Assembly: GCA_016780385.1 (NCBI GenBank)
Contig: JADHLY010000008.1
Coordinates: 1 to 54,586 of the forward strand
DNA: 54,586 nt
Direction of reading: 5' to 3'
DNA from: Flavobacteriales bacterium
GTDB lineage: Bacteria; Bacteroidota; Bacteroidia; Flavobacteriales_D; Sanyastnellaceae
A program made the translations under genes and the position numbers. Positions within the stretch are counted from its first letter, which is position 1. Each line of letters opens with the position of its first letter. The notes beneath the pieces are model-generated. The model was not told the origin of the DNA. It searched no databases and saw only the letters and a program-made list of their open reading frames with translations. Positions 26,563 to 35,277 of this stretch are shown here, piece by piece.

Positions 26563-28086
26563 TCAGTGCCGGAAATGGCGCACCCCTGTGGTCACCATGG
26601 CCATCCCGTGGGCGTCGCAATAGGCGATGCTCTCGCCGTCTTTGATGCTGCCGCCGGGCTGCACAACCGCCGCGATACCGGCCTTGTCCGCGATCTCCAC
26701 ACAGTCGGGGAAGGGGAAGAAAGCGTCGCTCGCCATGGAAGCGCCTTCCAGAGAGAAGCCCATGCGTCCGGCCTTGTCGATGGCTTGGTTGAGGGCATCC
26801 ACCCGTGACGTCTGACCGGTGCCGCTGGCGAGCAGCTGACCGCCTTTGGCCAGCACAATGGTGTTGGACCGGGTGTGCTTGGCCAGTTTGAGGGCAAAAG
26901 CGAGGTCTTCGGTTTGCGCGTCAGTGGGTGCCACCTGCGTCACGCAGGTGAAGGCACCGGCGCCTTCAATCTGGTCGTCGGGCTGCTGCACGAGATAACC
27001 GCCGAGGGCACTGCGCACGAGCTTGCTTGCGCTCGGCCAACGCTGTTGTTGCAGCAGAATGCGGTTTTTCTTTCCGCTCAGGAGCGCCAAGGCTTCCGGG
27101 GCAAAAGAAGGCGCGATGACCACTTCGCAAAACAGCGTGTGCAGGGCTTCTGCCGTATCGATGTCCAACGGACGGTTCATGATCACGACGCCGCCAAAAG
27201 CAGAAATCGGGTCGCCCGCCAAGGCATCGGCATAGGCCGTGGAAAGCGCGTCGCGCGTGGCCAGACCACATGCGTTGTTGTGCTTCAGTATGGCCACAGT
27301 AGGGGCATCGTCTTTGAATTCAGCCATCAACTGCACCGCAGCATCCACATCGAGCAGGTTGTTGTAGCTCAGCGCCTTGCCATTGTGTTGGGTGAAAAGC
27401 CCGTCGAGATCGCCGTAGAAGGCGCCCGGCTGGTGTGGGTTCTCCCCGTAGCGCAGGGAGGTGGAAGTGGTCTCCAACACGGACAGCACTTCCGGGTTGC
27501 CTCCTTCGCGAACCCAACGGCCAATCGCAGCGTCGTATCCCGAAGACACGCCAAAGGCCGCACCGGCCATGTTTCTACGGAAATCGAGGCCCGTGGTCAT
27601 GCCCTCGCCGAGTGCGGTCACGAGGTCGCCGTACTGGTCTCGCGAAGGGATGCACACCACATCGCGGAAGTTCTTGGCCGCCGCGCGGATGAGGGCGATG
27701 CCTCCGATGTCAATTTTCTCGATGATCTCGTCCTCTTCGGCACCTGAGGCGAGGGTCTCCTCAAAGGGGTAGAGGTCCACGATGACCAGGTCGATGGGGC
27801 CGATGCCGTGGTCTGCGACGTCTACATCATCTGGGCCGAAGTCGCGTCGGGCGAGAATACCGCCAAACACCATTGGATGCAGGGTTTTCACCCGTCCGCC
27901 CAGCATTTCAGCCGTTTGCGTCACCGATTCGACGGGGGTGACGGGGGCCCCAAGCGCTTCAATCGCGCGCTGCGTGCCCCCGGTCGAGAGGATTTCGACG
28001 CCATGTGCATGCAGGCGGTCGACGATGGGGGCAAGTCCTTCCTTGTGAAAGACGGAAATCAGGGCACGGCGGATGGGGCGTTCCAT
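26563..28086 (-). CDS. purH: Bifunctional AICAR formyltransferase / IMP cyclohydrolase
   Basis: The last two steps of purine biosynthesis are combined in this 507-residue protein. The N-terminal cyclohydrolase (MGS-like) domain begins RRALISVFHKEGLAPIVDRL and contains STGGTQRAIEALG and GGRVKTLHP. The C-terminal formyltransferase has the catalytic lysine-histidine motif LKHNNACG and GQTSRVDALNQAI near the end. SDAFFPFPDCVE is also typical. The order purH then mreBCD is common in Bacteroidota, but a 102-bp gap separates them. A TAATTTCG box at 28121-28114 would give a leader of about 23-27 nt. Confidence 0.96.
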   Translation of the reverse strand: MERPIRRALISVFHKEGLAPIVDRLHAHGVEILSTGGTQRAIEALGAPVTPVESVTQTAEMLGGRVKTLHPMVFGGILARRDFGPDDVDVADHGIGPIDLVIVDLYPFEETLASGAEEDEIIEKIDIGGIALIRAAAKNFRDVVCIPSRDQYGDLVTALGEGMTTGLDFRRNMAGAAFGVSSGYDAAIGRWVREGGNPEVLSVLETTSTSLRYGENPHQPGAFYGDLDGLFTQHNGKALSYNNLLDVDAAVQLMAEFKDDAPTVAILKHNNACGLATRDALSTAYADALAGDPISAFGGVVIMNRPLDIDTAEALHTLFCEVVIAPSFAPEALALLSGKKNRILLQQQRWPSASKLVRSALGGYLVQQPDDQIEGAGAFTCVTQVAPTDAQTEDLAFALKLAKHTRSNTIVLAKGGQLLASGTGQTSRVDALNQAIDKAGRMGFSLEGASMASDAFFPFPDCVEIADKAGIAAVVQPGGSIKDGESIAYCDAHGMAMVTTGVRHFRH

Positions 28087-28169
28087 GGTGTTGTGGCGGG
28101 GTTGCGGAAGCGGCGAAATTAGCCCACGTTGGGGTCCTGTACTAACCCGTGGTCCGTAGCTTAGCGCAC

Positions 28170-29408
28170 ATGTCGCGCAGGCTTTTCGTAGAGAGTTTTA
28201 TTCAAGCTTGGCAAGCGCTGGTGACCAACCGGCTCCGGACCCTCCTGTCATTGCTGGGGGTGATGATCGGAATCTTCATGATCACGGCCGTATTCGCGGT
28301 CTCCGATTCGCTCGAAGAAAACCTCAAAGGCATCTTCAGTTCGGTGAGAAGCGACGTCCTCTTTGTGGAGAAGATGCCGTGGACATTCTCTGCCGGGTAT
28401 CCTTGGTGGAAATACGCGGTGCGGCGAGACCCGACGCTTGAGGACGCCAAGATGCTGGCGGGCCGCTTGCCATCCGCGCGCACGATTGCCTTCCAAACGG
28501 GCAGCTCGACGACCATTGAGAAGGGCAGCAGCAGCTTTGCCGGTGCGCGCATGGGTGCGGTCACCCTTGAGTACCTCGATGTTATGGAATTGGACATCGC
28601 GGAAGGCCGGTTTTTTTCGCCGCGGGAAGTGCAAGCAGGCGTTCCGGTGGTGCTCATTGGAAGGGAAATCGCGGACCGGTTGTTCCCCGATGGGAATGCC
28701 CTGGACCAGACCTGCACTGTGGAAGGGCGCACGGCCCGCGTCATCGGTATTTTGGCCGAGGAAGGGACTTCCATTGTGGGCAGTGGGTCGGACGACCTCG
28801 CCTTGATTCCCGTCACCTTCGGTCAGCAACTGGTCAATTTCCGAGGGGTCAAGACGTCCATTCTGATCCGCGCGATGGAAGGGGTCGACCTCGAGGTCCT
28901 CAAAGGAGAATTAATCGCGGCATATCGGCCATTGCGCCGTTTGCATCCCCGAGAGGACAATGACTTCGCGGTCAACGAAGTCGAGATGCTGACCGCTTTC
29001 ATCGATGTGATTTTCGGTCAGGTAGAATACGGGGTGTGGTTCATCGGGGTCTTTGCCATCCTCATTGGGTGCTTTTCCGTGGCCAACATCATGTTTGTTT
29101 CCGTCAAGGAGCGCACGCCACTGATCGGGGTTCAGAAGGCGCTTGGTGCCAAGCGCAGTTTCGTGCTCGCCCAATTCCTCACGGAAGCTGTGGCGCTGTG
29201 CATCATTGGGGCGCTGCTTGCCTTGTTTGCAGTGGGCCTGCTGGTGGTGTCGGTCAACCTCCTTTCGGATGGCATGTCCTTGGTCTTCGGGCCAGAGCGG
29301 TTTTTGCTCGGCCTGGGCATCGCCGTGGTCAGTGGTATCATCTCCGGTTTGGCGCCGGCCCTTCAAGCGGCTCGCATGGATCCCGTGGAAGCCATGCGGG
29401 CCGCCTGA
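28170..29408 (+). CDS. ABC transporter permease, MacB/FtsX type
   Basis: The 412-residue protein has one N-terminal helix (LLSLLGVMIGIFMITAVFA), a periplasmic MacB-like domain of about 230 residues, and three C-terminal helices. FtsX-domain motifs include NIMFVSVKERTPLIGVQKALGAKRSFV and PALQAARMDPVEAMRAA at the C terminus. Type VII permeases transmit force to periplasmic partners for lipoprotein, drug or peptide handling. No ATPase gene is adjacent, so the partner is encoded elsewhere. The ATG at 28170 is preferred over a GTG at 28149. A TAGCTTAG box ends 5 nt before it. Its stop abuts the stop of the next, convergent gene (TGATCA). Confidence 0.88.
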   Translation: MSRRLFVESFIQAWQALVTNRLRTLLSLLGVMIGIFMITAVFAVSDSLEENLKGIFSSVRSDVLFVEKMPWTFSAGYPWWKYAVRRDPTLEDAKMLAGRLPSARTIAFQTGSSTTIEKGSSSFAGARMGAVTLEYLDVMELDIAEGRFFSPREVQAGVPVVLIGREIADRLFPDGNALDQTCTVEGRTARVIGILAEEGTSIVGSGSDDLALIPVTFGQQLVNFRGVKTSILIRAMEGVDLEVLKGELIAAYRPLRRLHPREDNDFAVNEVEMLTAFIDVIFGQVEYGVWFIGVFAILIGCFSVANIMFVSVKERTPLIGVQKALGAKRSFVLAQFLTEAVALCIIGALLALFAVGLLVVSVNLLSDGMSLVFGPERFLLGLGIAVVSGIISGLAPALQAARMDPVEAMRAA

Positions 29409-30101
29409 TCAGAAGCCGAAACTGAGTCCCATCGTCCCAGTTTGGTGCTGGTTGTCAGCAATGTCAAATGCGCCTTCAGGGTCAGAAGGGCTGTGCAGGT
29501 CCAATTGGCCGCCGTATTGCGCTCCATAACGCACAACGAGGAAGGCCGTGCGCGACAACCGCAAACGGGCTCCGGCTGACCATCCATACTGCAGGGTGGG
29601 GTCCAAGGAAGGCACCGCATAACCGATGCGCTCACCCAGTGCGTCAAAGTCGCGCCGGTCCACAGCGGTCGCGGCCACGCCGACCTCTCCCTCAAGGAAA
29701 GGCCGGAAAGCCCCCACGAGTGGGTCGAACCGCACCACGCCATGGACGGTATTCATGGCGAGACGATACCGCGATTCCACCACCTCTTGTTCGGGGTTTT
29801 CTGCGTTGTTGGCGTTTGCTGCCATGGAGGATTGGCCAAGGTGACCCAGCCCAAGCCGAATCCCCGTGCGGAATGGACTGCGGCTACGGGCAAACCAAGC
29901 GAGGTCGCCGAGCAGGTGGTACTGGGCGTTTCCTGCCACCGAAACTTGTGTGCTGCCCAGGGACATCTCAAAGGAGCTCGCGCGTTGCGGGATACCCGAA
30001 CACAGGTTTTGCGCTTGTGCATTGGGCACCGCGGTCAGGGCGAGAATGAGGGCCCCAGCATACAGGGCCGTTGGGGAGAAAGAAGGGCGTTGGTTTTTCA
30101 T
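29409..30101 (-). CDS. Outer-membrane beta-barrel protein, function unknown
   Basis: From ATG 30101 the product is 230 residues with a clear signal peptide (hydrophobic LYAGALILALTAVPNAQA, then QN). The mature part has alternating amphipathic strands: SFEMSLGSTQVSVAGN, RTGIRLGLGHLGQ, LRLSRTAFLVVRYGAQYGG, and a C-terminal TGTMGLSFGF ending in phenylalanine, as outer-membrane barrels do. It resembles small eight-stranded porin-like proteins. No specific family is recognisable. An in-frame ATG at 30128 would extend the n-region by nine residues and is also plausible. It is transcribed divergently from rfbD. Confidence 0.75.
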   Translation of the reverse strand: MKNQRPSFSPTALYAGALILALTAVPNAQAQNLCSGIPQRASSFEMSLGSTQVSVAGNAQYHLLGDLAWFARSRSPFRTGIRLGLGHLGQSSMAANANNAENPEQEVVESRYRLAMNTVHGVVRFDPLVGAFRPFLEGEVGVAATAVDRRDFDALGERIGYAVPSLDPTLQYGWSAGARLRLSRTAFLVVRYGAQYGGQLDLHSPSDPEGAFDIADNQHQTGTMGLSFGF

Positions 30102-30174
30102 GGTGAACGCTTTGATGTTGTTCTTCATGCACATTGCGTGCCAAACCCATGGGCGGGGCTGTTTTCTTTGTGGT

Positions 30175-31062
30175 ATGCGAATCGCCATCACAGGGACAAC
30201 GGGACAATTGGGGGGCCGATTGCACGCCCTGTCTGAAAGCGAAGTTGCCCACGGCATGACGCTTTTGGCGCTTGGGCGTGACCGGTTGGACCTTTTGAAT
30301 CCAGCGACCATCCCTGCTGCCTTGGACGCAATGGGTCCAGATGTGATCATCAGTTGTGCGGCCTACACGGCGGTAGATGCAGCAGAAGACGATGCCGACA
30401 CCGCCTTCAAGGTCAACGGTGAGGCGCCGGGTTTACTCGGTAAGGCGTGCGCAGACCGCGGCATTCAAGTCGTGCACATCAGCACGGACTACGTATTTGA
30501 CGGGAGGGGGCAACGCCCCTATTTGCCGTCGGACCAGACGGGGCCCACTGGCATATACGGGGCGAGTAAGCTGGCCGGAGAGCGTGCTTTGCTCGGCGCC
30601 TTACCGTCCGCATCAATCGTCAGGGTAGGCTGGTTGTATGACCGCGAAGGCCAGAACTTTCTGAATACCATGTTGCGGTTGGCCGCCGATCGAGACGTCC
30701 TTTCTGTCGTGGACGACCAGCTTGGTTGTCCCACCCACGTGGGCGACTTCGCCGCCGATTTGCTCCAGTGGGTGCGGTTGGGGGCTGAAAATCCACAGGC
30801 GACATCAGGCGTGCACCATTACGGCCATTCAGGCATCACCAGTTGGTGGGGATTCGCCTCGGAAATCATGCGGCACCGCGCGCCCCATGTCCGAGTAGAC
30901 GCAGTGCAGTCTGACGCCTTTCCTACCCGGGCGACCCGACCCGCATACAGCAAACTCGACGAGGCTGATTTTTTCGCACGGCTCGGCCGACCCTCCATTT
31001 CGTGGAAGGTGGCACTCGAACGGTGTCTGAGCGCGAAATTTGACACGACCAATCTTTCCTGA
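30175..31062 (+). CDS. rfbD: dTDP-4-dehydrorhamnose reductase
   Basis: The enzyme reduces dTDP-4-dehydro-L-rhamnose to dTDP-L-rhamnose with NAD(P)H. The 295-residue extended SDR begins MRIAITGTTGQLGGRL (GxxGxxG). It contains PDVIISCAAYTAVDAAE, HISTDYVFDG and the catalytic Tyr-Lys pair as YGASKLAGE. The frame is open for about 300 nt upstream, but the ATG at 30175 matches the family. A TTTCTTTG box (one mismatch to TAnnTTTG) ends exactly 4 nt before it. It is followed 2 nt later by the phosphoglucomutase gene. Confidence 0.94.
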   Translation: MRIAITGTTGQLGGRLHALSESEVAHGMTLLALGRDRLDLLNPATIPAALDAMGPDVIISCAAYTAVDAAEDDADTAFKVNGEAPGLLGKACADRGIQVVHISTDYVFDGRGQRPYLPSDQTGPTGIYGASKLAGERALLGALPSASIVRVGWLYDREGQNFLNTMLRLAADRDVLSVVDDQLGCPTHVGDFAADLLQWVRLGAENPQATSGVHHYGHSGITSWWGFASEIMRHRAPHVRVDAVQSDAFPTRATRPAYSKLDEADFFARLGRPSISWKVALERCLSAKFDTTNLS

Positions 31063-31064
31063 CC

Positions 31065-32774
31065 ATGAACCTCGACGCCATCCGAAACAAGGCTGCAGCC
31101 TGGACCCGAGCACCGCACGATGTCGCCACGCGCGAAGCGGTCCAGAAAATGCTGGATGACGCGGATTCCGGTCCGCTGATGGAGGCCTTCCACCAAGACC
31201 TCGCTTTCGGTACGGGGGGCATGCGCGGCATCATGGGTCCGGGAACGAACCGCATGAACGCGGCAGTGGTCGCCATGGCAACGCAAGGACTGGCGGATTA
31301 CCTCTCTGCTCATCACCCTGGCGAAAAGGCCGTGGCCATTGCACATGACAGCCGGCACCGCAGCGATGAATTCACACAGGTTGCCGCGGAAGTACTGGCC
31401 GGAAACGGCATCACCGCTCACGTGTTTGATGGGCTGCGCCCCACCCCAGAGTTGAGTTTTGCCATCCGCCAGCTGGGGTGCCAGGGCGGAATCGTGATCA
31501 CAGCGAGCCACAACCCCAAGGAGTACAACGGATACAAAGTCTATTGGGGCGATGGGGGTCAAATTGTCCCGCCTCATGACAAAGGCATCATCACTTGCGT
31601 CCGCGCGGTCAGCGGCTTGGAAGCGGTAAAGCGGTCCGCATCGGATGACCCACTCATCCAGACCATCGGACCGGCACTTGACCGGGAATACCATGCGGCC
31701 ATTGCATCCCACCGCCTCGACCAGGAGCTATTGGAAGAGGGCTCGGATCTGAGCGTGGTGTTTTCGCCCTTGCACGGGACTGGAGCGGTGAGCATGGCGC
31801 CAGCCTTGGAGGCATGCGGCTTCCGCAATGTGGAGGTGTTGGCGGCCCAGGCCAAGCCTGATGGCGCATTTCCGACCGTAGAATCTCCCAACCCGGAGGA
31901 GGCGAGCGCACTGAGGATGGCGCTGGAGCGGGCCGAGGAAACCGGCGCGGATTTGGTGCTCGCCACCGATCCGGATTCAGACCGTGTTGGGGCTGCCGTC
32001 CGCGATTCCGAGGGTCAATTTCGACTGCTGAATGGCAACGAGCTGGCCTCCTTGCTGGTGCAATACGTCCTGAAGACCAAGGCTGAACGCGGCGGTCTTG
32101 AAGAAGGTGATTTCGTGGCGCGAACCATTGTGACCACCCGCTTGATTTCTGAAATCGCGGCCGCCTTTGATGTGCCCGTGGCCGAGACCTTGACCGGTTT
32201 CAAGTGGATTGCTGCGGAGATCCTGGCCCGCGAAGGCCGGGGGCAATTTTTGGTGGGAGGGGAAGAAAGCTATGGTTACCTGATCGGCGATGAGGTGCGG
32301 GACAAAGACGCCATCGCGGCGGCGGCCATGATCGCCGAAATGGCCCACGTCGAGTGGCGCAAAGGCCGCACGCTCCTCGACCGGTTGCGCGACTTGCACC
32401 GGCATTACGGCATGTACCGCGAGGCGCTGGTGTCCCTCAAGCGCGAAGGCATCAAGGGCGCAGAAGAAATCCGCGAAATGATGGCCGGATTTCGCACAAA
32501 TCCGCCTGCAATGCTGGGCGGAACGGCCATCGTGGAAGTGCGCGACCACTTCGAAGGTTGGAACGGCATGCCCGCATCAAACGTGATCCAGTTCCTCACC
32601 AGCGATGGAGACTTGGTTACGGCGCGTCCATCGGGTACGGAGCCCAAGATCAAGTTCTACTTCTCGGTGCGTGCCAATTGGCAGGAGGGTACTCCACACA
32701 CGGATGCTTGGGCTGCACTTGGACAGCGGATTGCCCAACTAGGGGAGGACCTCGGTGTTGAGGTCAAGCTCTGA
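31065..32774 (+). CDS. Phosphoglucomutase / phosphomannomutase
   Basis: The 569-residue alpha-D-phosphohexomutase would interconvert hexose 1- and 6-phosphates. The active-site phosphoserine loop is TASHNPKEYNG (S148). The metal-binding loop is ATDPDSDRVG, the sugar-specificity loop is GGEESYGYL, and the C-terminal phosphate loop is RPSGTEPKIKFY. GTGGMRGIMGPGTNRMN near the N terminus is typical of the PgcA-like long form. It lies 2 nt from rfbD, and supply of glucose 1-phosphate for dTDP-rhamnose is a plausible link, though the enzyme is also general. Confidence 0.93.
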   Translation: MNLDAIRNKAAAWTRAPHDVATREAVQKMLDDADSGPLMEAFHQDLAFGTGGMRGIMGPGTNRMNAAVVAMATQGLADYLSAHHPGEKAVAIAHDSRHRSDEFTQVAAEVLAGNGITAHVFDGLRPTPELSFAIRQLGCQGGIVITASHNPKEYNGYKVYWGDGGQIVPPHDKGIITCVRAVSGLEAVKRSASDDPLIQTIGPALDREYHAAIASHRLDQELLEEGSDLSVVFSPLHGTGAVSMAPALEACGFRNVEVLAAQAKPDGAFPTVESPNPEEASALRMALERAEETGADLVLATDPDSDRVGAAVRDSEGQFRLLNGNELASLLVQYVLKTKAERGGLEEGDFVARTIVTTRLISEIAAAFDVPVAETLTGFKWIAAEILAREGRGQFLVGGEESYGYLIGDEVRDKDAIAAAAMIAEMAHVEWRKGRTLLDRLRDLHRHYGMYREALVSLKREGIKGAEEIREMMAGFRTNPPAMLGGTAIVEVRDHFEGWNGMPASNVIQFLTSDGDLVTARPSGTEPKIKFYFSVRANWQEGTPHTDAWAALGQRIAQLGEDLGVEVKL

Positions 32775-32794
32775 TTGGCGCGCTGATCCCGACC

Positions 32795-33298
32795 TCAGAG
32801 TTCGGGAACCCAAGGATCGATCAGCGGGAGAAGGGTGCGGGCCGTCGCATCCAGCCATGGCCACAGGTGGCTGTCCTTGAGCCAAGTCTCGGGCATCCAT
32901 CCCGTACCCAAGGTCCCTTGGATGACCAACAACAAGATGGACCAGAAGAGCCAGGATCTGCCGGTGGAGAACACCAGCCCTCCAATACGGTCAATCGGCT
33001 TCAAGGCCGTGATGTCGATCATTTTTTCGAGCAGCCTGCCGAGCAGGTGCACGGCTACGGCGACCGCGATGAAAGTCAGGGCAAAAGAGAGGATGCCGAT
33101 ATAGGCTTTGCCAACGGCGAATTGCGCATCGAGCCAAGCGGCAGCGATGTCCGACCCAAAAAGGGCAGCGTAAGCCCCCATGAACAACGCGGCCAGCCCC
33201 GTAACCTCCAAGATGAAACCGCGCCGCACCCCGCGGATGGCTCCCCAGAGCAATGGGATGGCCAAGACGATATCGATGGGACTGATTCCTTCGGGCAT
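32795..33298 (-). CDS. CvpA-family membrane protein
   Basis: The 167-residue protein has four hydrophobic segments. The CvpA signature is present: ISPIDIVLAIPLLWGAIRGVRRGFILEV and later LKPIDRIGGLVFSTGRSWL. The family is named after a colicin V production locus in E. coli, and its biochemical role is unclear. The ATG at 33298 begins the family-like sequence; the open frame beyond it overlaps the divergent acetyltransferase gene. A TAGATTGC box shared with that gene's promoter lies 8 nt upstream. Confidence 0.87.
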   Translation of the reverse strand: MPEGISPIDIVLAIPLLWGAIRGVRRGFILEVTGLAALFMGAYAALFGSDIAAAWLDAQFAVGKAYIGILSFALTFIAVAVAVHLLGRLLEKMIDITALKPIDRIGGLVFSTGRSWLFWSILLLVIQGTLGTGWMPETWLKDSHLWPWLDATARTLLPLIDPWVPEL

Positions 33299-33312
33299 GT
33301 CGCTCTGCAATC

Positions 33313-33320
33313 TACGTTTG
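33313..33320 (+). promoter_or_regulatory. Exact TAnnTTTG -7 box (TACGTTTG) before the acetyltransferase gene
   Basis: TACGTTTG ends 5 nt before the ATG at 33326. On the opposite strand TAGATTGC begins with the same TA base pair and points towards cvpA, so the two divergent genes may share an overlapping promoter. No clear -33 TTG is seen. Confidence 0.5.
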
Positions 33321-33325
33321 CAGCC

Positions 33326-33817
33326 ATGAATGTAGCCGGCAGAATCAGAAAGGCACAGGCGGAGGACATCCCCAAGACCCATGCGCTCATCCGTGAACTC
33401 GCCGAATACGAGCGGGCCTTGGATGAGGTTAACATAGGCGTCGCCACCTTGCTCGAGGATGGTTTTGGCCCCAATCCCGCCTATGGTTTGATCGTCGTGG
33501 AGCCCGCCGACCGCGATGAGGTGGTGGGCATCGCCCTTCATTACGAGAAGTACAGCACTTGGAATGGCCGGTGTCTGTTCCTCGAAGACCTCGTGGTGAC
33601 CGCTTCTGAGCGCGGCAAGGGCTACGGCAAACAACTGTTTGCGGCGTGCGCTGCCGAAGCTGTCGAGCGGGGCTGTGCCTACATGCAGTGGCAAGTATTG
33701 GACTGGAACACCCCGGCCATCGATTTCTACAAGTCCCTCGGCGCCGATGTGAGCAGCGATTGGCTCAATGGACGCCTGGAAGGAACAGCGCTCAAGTCAC
33801 TGGCGGTGGGTTCATGA
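33326..33817 (+). CDS. GNAT N-acetyltransferase, diamine/spermidine acetyltransferase-like
   Basis: The 163-residue protein resembles the SSAT/thialysine acetyltransferase branch of GNAT. HYEKYSTWNGRCLFLEDLVV matches the SSAT core, and ERGKGYGKQLF is the acetyl-CoA pyrophosphate loop (R/QxxGxG/A). QWQVLDWNTPAIDFYKSLGA covers motif B with the conserved tyrosine. The acceptor is probably a polyamine or lysine analogue, but this is inferred from similarity only. Its stop overlaps the aspartate kinase start (ATGATG). Confidence 0.85.
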   Translation: MNVAGRIRKAQAEDIPKTHALIRELAEYERALDEVNIGVATLLEDGFGPNPAYGLIVVEPADRDEVVGIALHYEKYSTWNGRCLFLEDLVVTASERGKGYGKQLFAACAAEAVERGCAYMQWQVLDWNTPAIDFYKSLGADVSSDWLNGRLEGTALKSLAVGS

Positions 33818-34881
33818 TGCGCCAGGTCCACAAATTTGGGGGCGCTTCCGTGCGGGATGCACAGGCGGTGTGCAATGTTGGCCGCATCGTTGATGACCTC
33901 TGTACCCGCGGAATCCATCCCATTGTGGTGGTCAGTGCCATGGCCAAGTCCACCAACGCGCTGGAGGCCATATGGTCGGCCTTACCGTACGGCGGCGATT
34001 GGCAGGGTGCTTGTTCGGCGTTTCTGGACTTCCATGCCAGCGTGGCAGCGGAGTTGGAACTCCCTACGGAATTACTTGATGCGGATGTAGCCGCTTTTAA
34101 GGCGGTGGCGCAACGGTTGACGGGTCAGCCGGCGGACGACGAGGCGTACGATGCGTTGGTGGGGTTCGGTGAACGGTTCTCCACCAGATTGGTTCATGCC
34201 CACCTGGCGCAAAGGGGCCTCCGTGCCGTCTGGCAGTCGGCTTGGCAATGGGTAAAGACGGATGCCCACCATCGTGCGGCGGTGGTTGATGTCCCCTCTA
34301 CCGGCACGGCGGTGAGGGCGGCTCTGGAACGGCTTGGTGAAGATGTTGCCGTGACGCAAGGGTTTGTGGGGGGCAGTGCGGACGGGAAGCCCACGACATT
34401 GGGCCGGGAAGGTTCGGATTACACGGGGGCTTTGCTGGCCGAGGCCTCAGGTGCAGAGCGGCTCGTGGTATGGAAGGATGTTGAGGGGGTGATGACGGGA
34501 GATCCCCGCCGCTGGCCTTTGGCAGAGAAAGTCAATGCGCTGGACCATGCGACAGCAGAACGCATGAGCCGCGCAGGGGCAGGCGTGTTGCACCCCTCGA
34601 CCATGGCGCCCCTCCAGCGCAGTGGAATCCCTCTTGAGGTGCGGAGTTTCCAGCACCCTGACCGCGCAGGCACGGTCATCAGCGGTGCCCAGCCTGATCA
34701 TCCACTGCCCAGGCTCTGGGCGTTTGAAGGCGCGGGGGACCATGCCGTTGTCCGGTGTGTGACCGGATCACCGCAAGGTGTGGTAGAAGAATGGAACCGC
34801 GCGTTTCCGGAACGACCTGCCGACAGCACAACGGCAGACCCAGACATTCCAGGGTGTTTCCAATTGGGGTTCACACCCTGA
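33814..34881 (+). CDS. Aspartate kinase, short form without a recognisable ACT pair
   Basis: The 355-residue protein begins MMRQVHKFGGASVRDA (amino-acid-kinase K-F-G-G). It retains VVSAMAKSTNALE, FGERFSTRL, TTLGREGSDYTGALLA and VEGVMTGDPRRWPLAEKV, so it would phosphorylate aspartate for lysine, threonine and methionine synthesis. The kinase domain ends near residue 290 (DRAGTVIS), leaving only about 65 residues. Typical LysC proteins have about 150 more residues that form two ACT domains. Feedback control may therefore be lost or reside elsewhere. ATG 33814 overlaps the acetyltransferase stop; ATG 33817 is equally possible. GREGSDY replaces the more usual GRGGSDT. Confidence 0.85.
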   Translation: MMRQVHKFGGASVRDAQAVCNVGRIVDDLCTRGIHPIVVVSAMAKSTNALEAIWSALPYGGDWQGACSAFLDFHASVAAELELPTELLDADVAAFKAVAQRLTGQPADDEAYDALVGFGERFSTRLVHAHLAQRGLRAVWQSAWQWVKTDAHHRAAVVDVPSTGTAVRAALERLGEDVAVTQGFVGGSADGKPTTLGREGSDYTGALLAEASGAERLVVWKDVEGVMTGDPRRWPLAEKVNALDHATAERMSRAGAGVLHPSTMAPLQRSGIPLEVRSFQHPDRAGTVISGAQPDHPLPRLWAFEGAGDHAVVRCVTGSPQGVVEEWNRAFPERPADSTTADPDIPGCFQLGFTP

Positions 34882-34905
34882 GCAACCAGACCACTCCAAG
34901 CCATT

Positions 34906-34943
34906 AAAAAAGCCGGTCCCTCTGTGCAGAGAAGCCGGCTTTT
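34906..34943. terminator. Bidirectional intrinsic terminator between aspartate kinase and DUF2795 genes
   Basis: AAAAGCCGG (34908-34916) pairs with CCGGCTTTT (34935-34943), giving a 9-bp stem flanked by A-runs on the left and T-runs on the right. The loop contains an inner CTCT/AGAG pairing. The layout works for both convergent genes. Confidence 0.85.
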
Positions 34944-34962
34944 CCCCATGAGACTGGGGATG

Positions 34963-35184
34963 CTAGTATTCGTCCTCGTTAAAGAAGAAATCTTCTTTTG
35001 ACGGGTAGTCGGGCCAGATGTCCTCGATGGTATCGTAGCTCTCCTGATCATCTTCGATTTGCTGCAGGTTTTCTACCACTTCGAGTGGTGCGCCTGTGCG
35101 CATGGCAAAGTCGATTAACTCGTCCTTGGTGGCGGGCCAGGGAGCGTCTTCGAGGTATGAGGCAAGTTCAAGTGTCCAATACAT
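34963..35184 (-). CDS. DUF2795 small protein
   Basis: The 73-residue acidic protein starts MYWTLELASYLEDAPWPATK and ends WPDYPSKEDFFFNEDEY. From memory it matches the highly conserved DUF2795 protein found across Bacteroidota. Its function is unknown. The N-terminal part (ATKDELIDFAMRTGAPLEVVENL) looks helical, and the acidic tail may bind partners or metal. It is monocistronic: a clear promoter precedes it and a bidirectional terminator follows it. Confidence 0.92.
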   Translation of the reverse strand: MYWTLELASYLEDAPWPATKDELIDFAMRTGAPLEVVENLQQIEDDQESYDTIEDIWPDYPSKEDFFFNEDEY

Positions 35185-35206
35185 GTTGTGTCACATTTGG
35201 GCGCGG

Positions 35207-35236
35207 CAAAAGTAGACGAGCTTCAATTCTGTGCAA
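35207..35236 (-). promoter_or_regulatory. Bacteroidota promoter for the DUF2795 gene
   Basis: On the minus strand TTG (35236-35234) is separated by 19 nt from an exact TACTTTTG box (35214-35207). This fits the Bacteroidota -33/-7 arrangement (TTG-N19-TAnnTTTG). The start codon is 22 nt downstream of the box, giving a short leader. Confidence 0.65.
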
Positions 35237-35277
35237 GCCCTACGTGAAACGTCGGCAAAAAGTTCAGCCCGCGGGCA

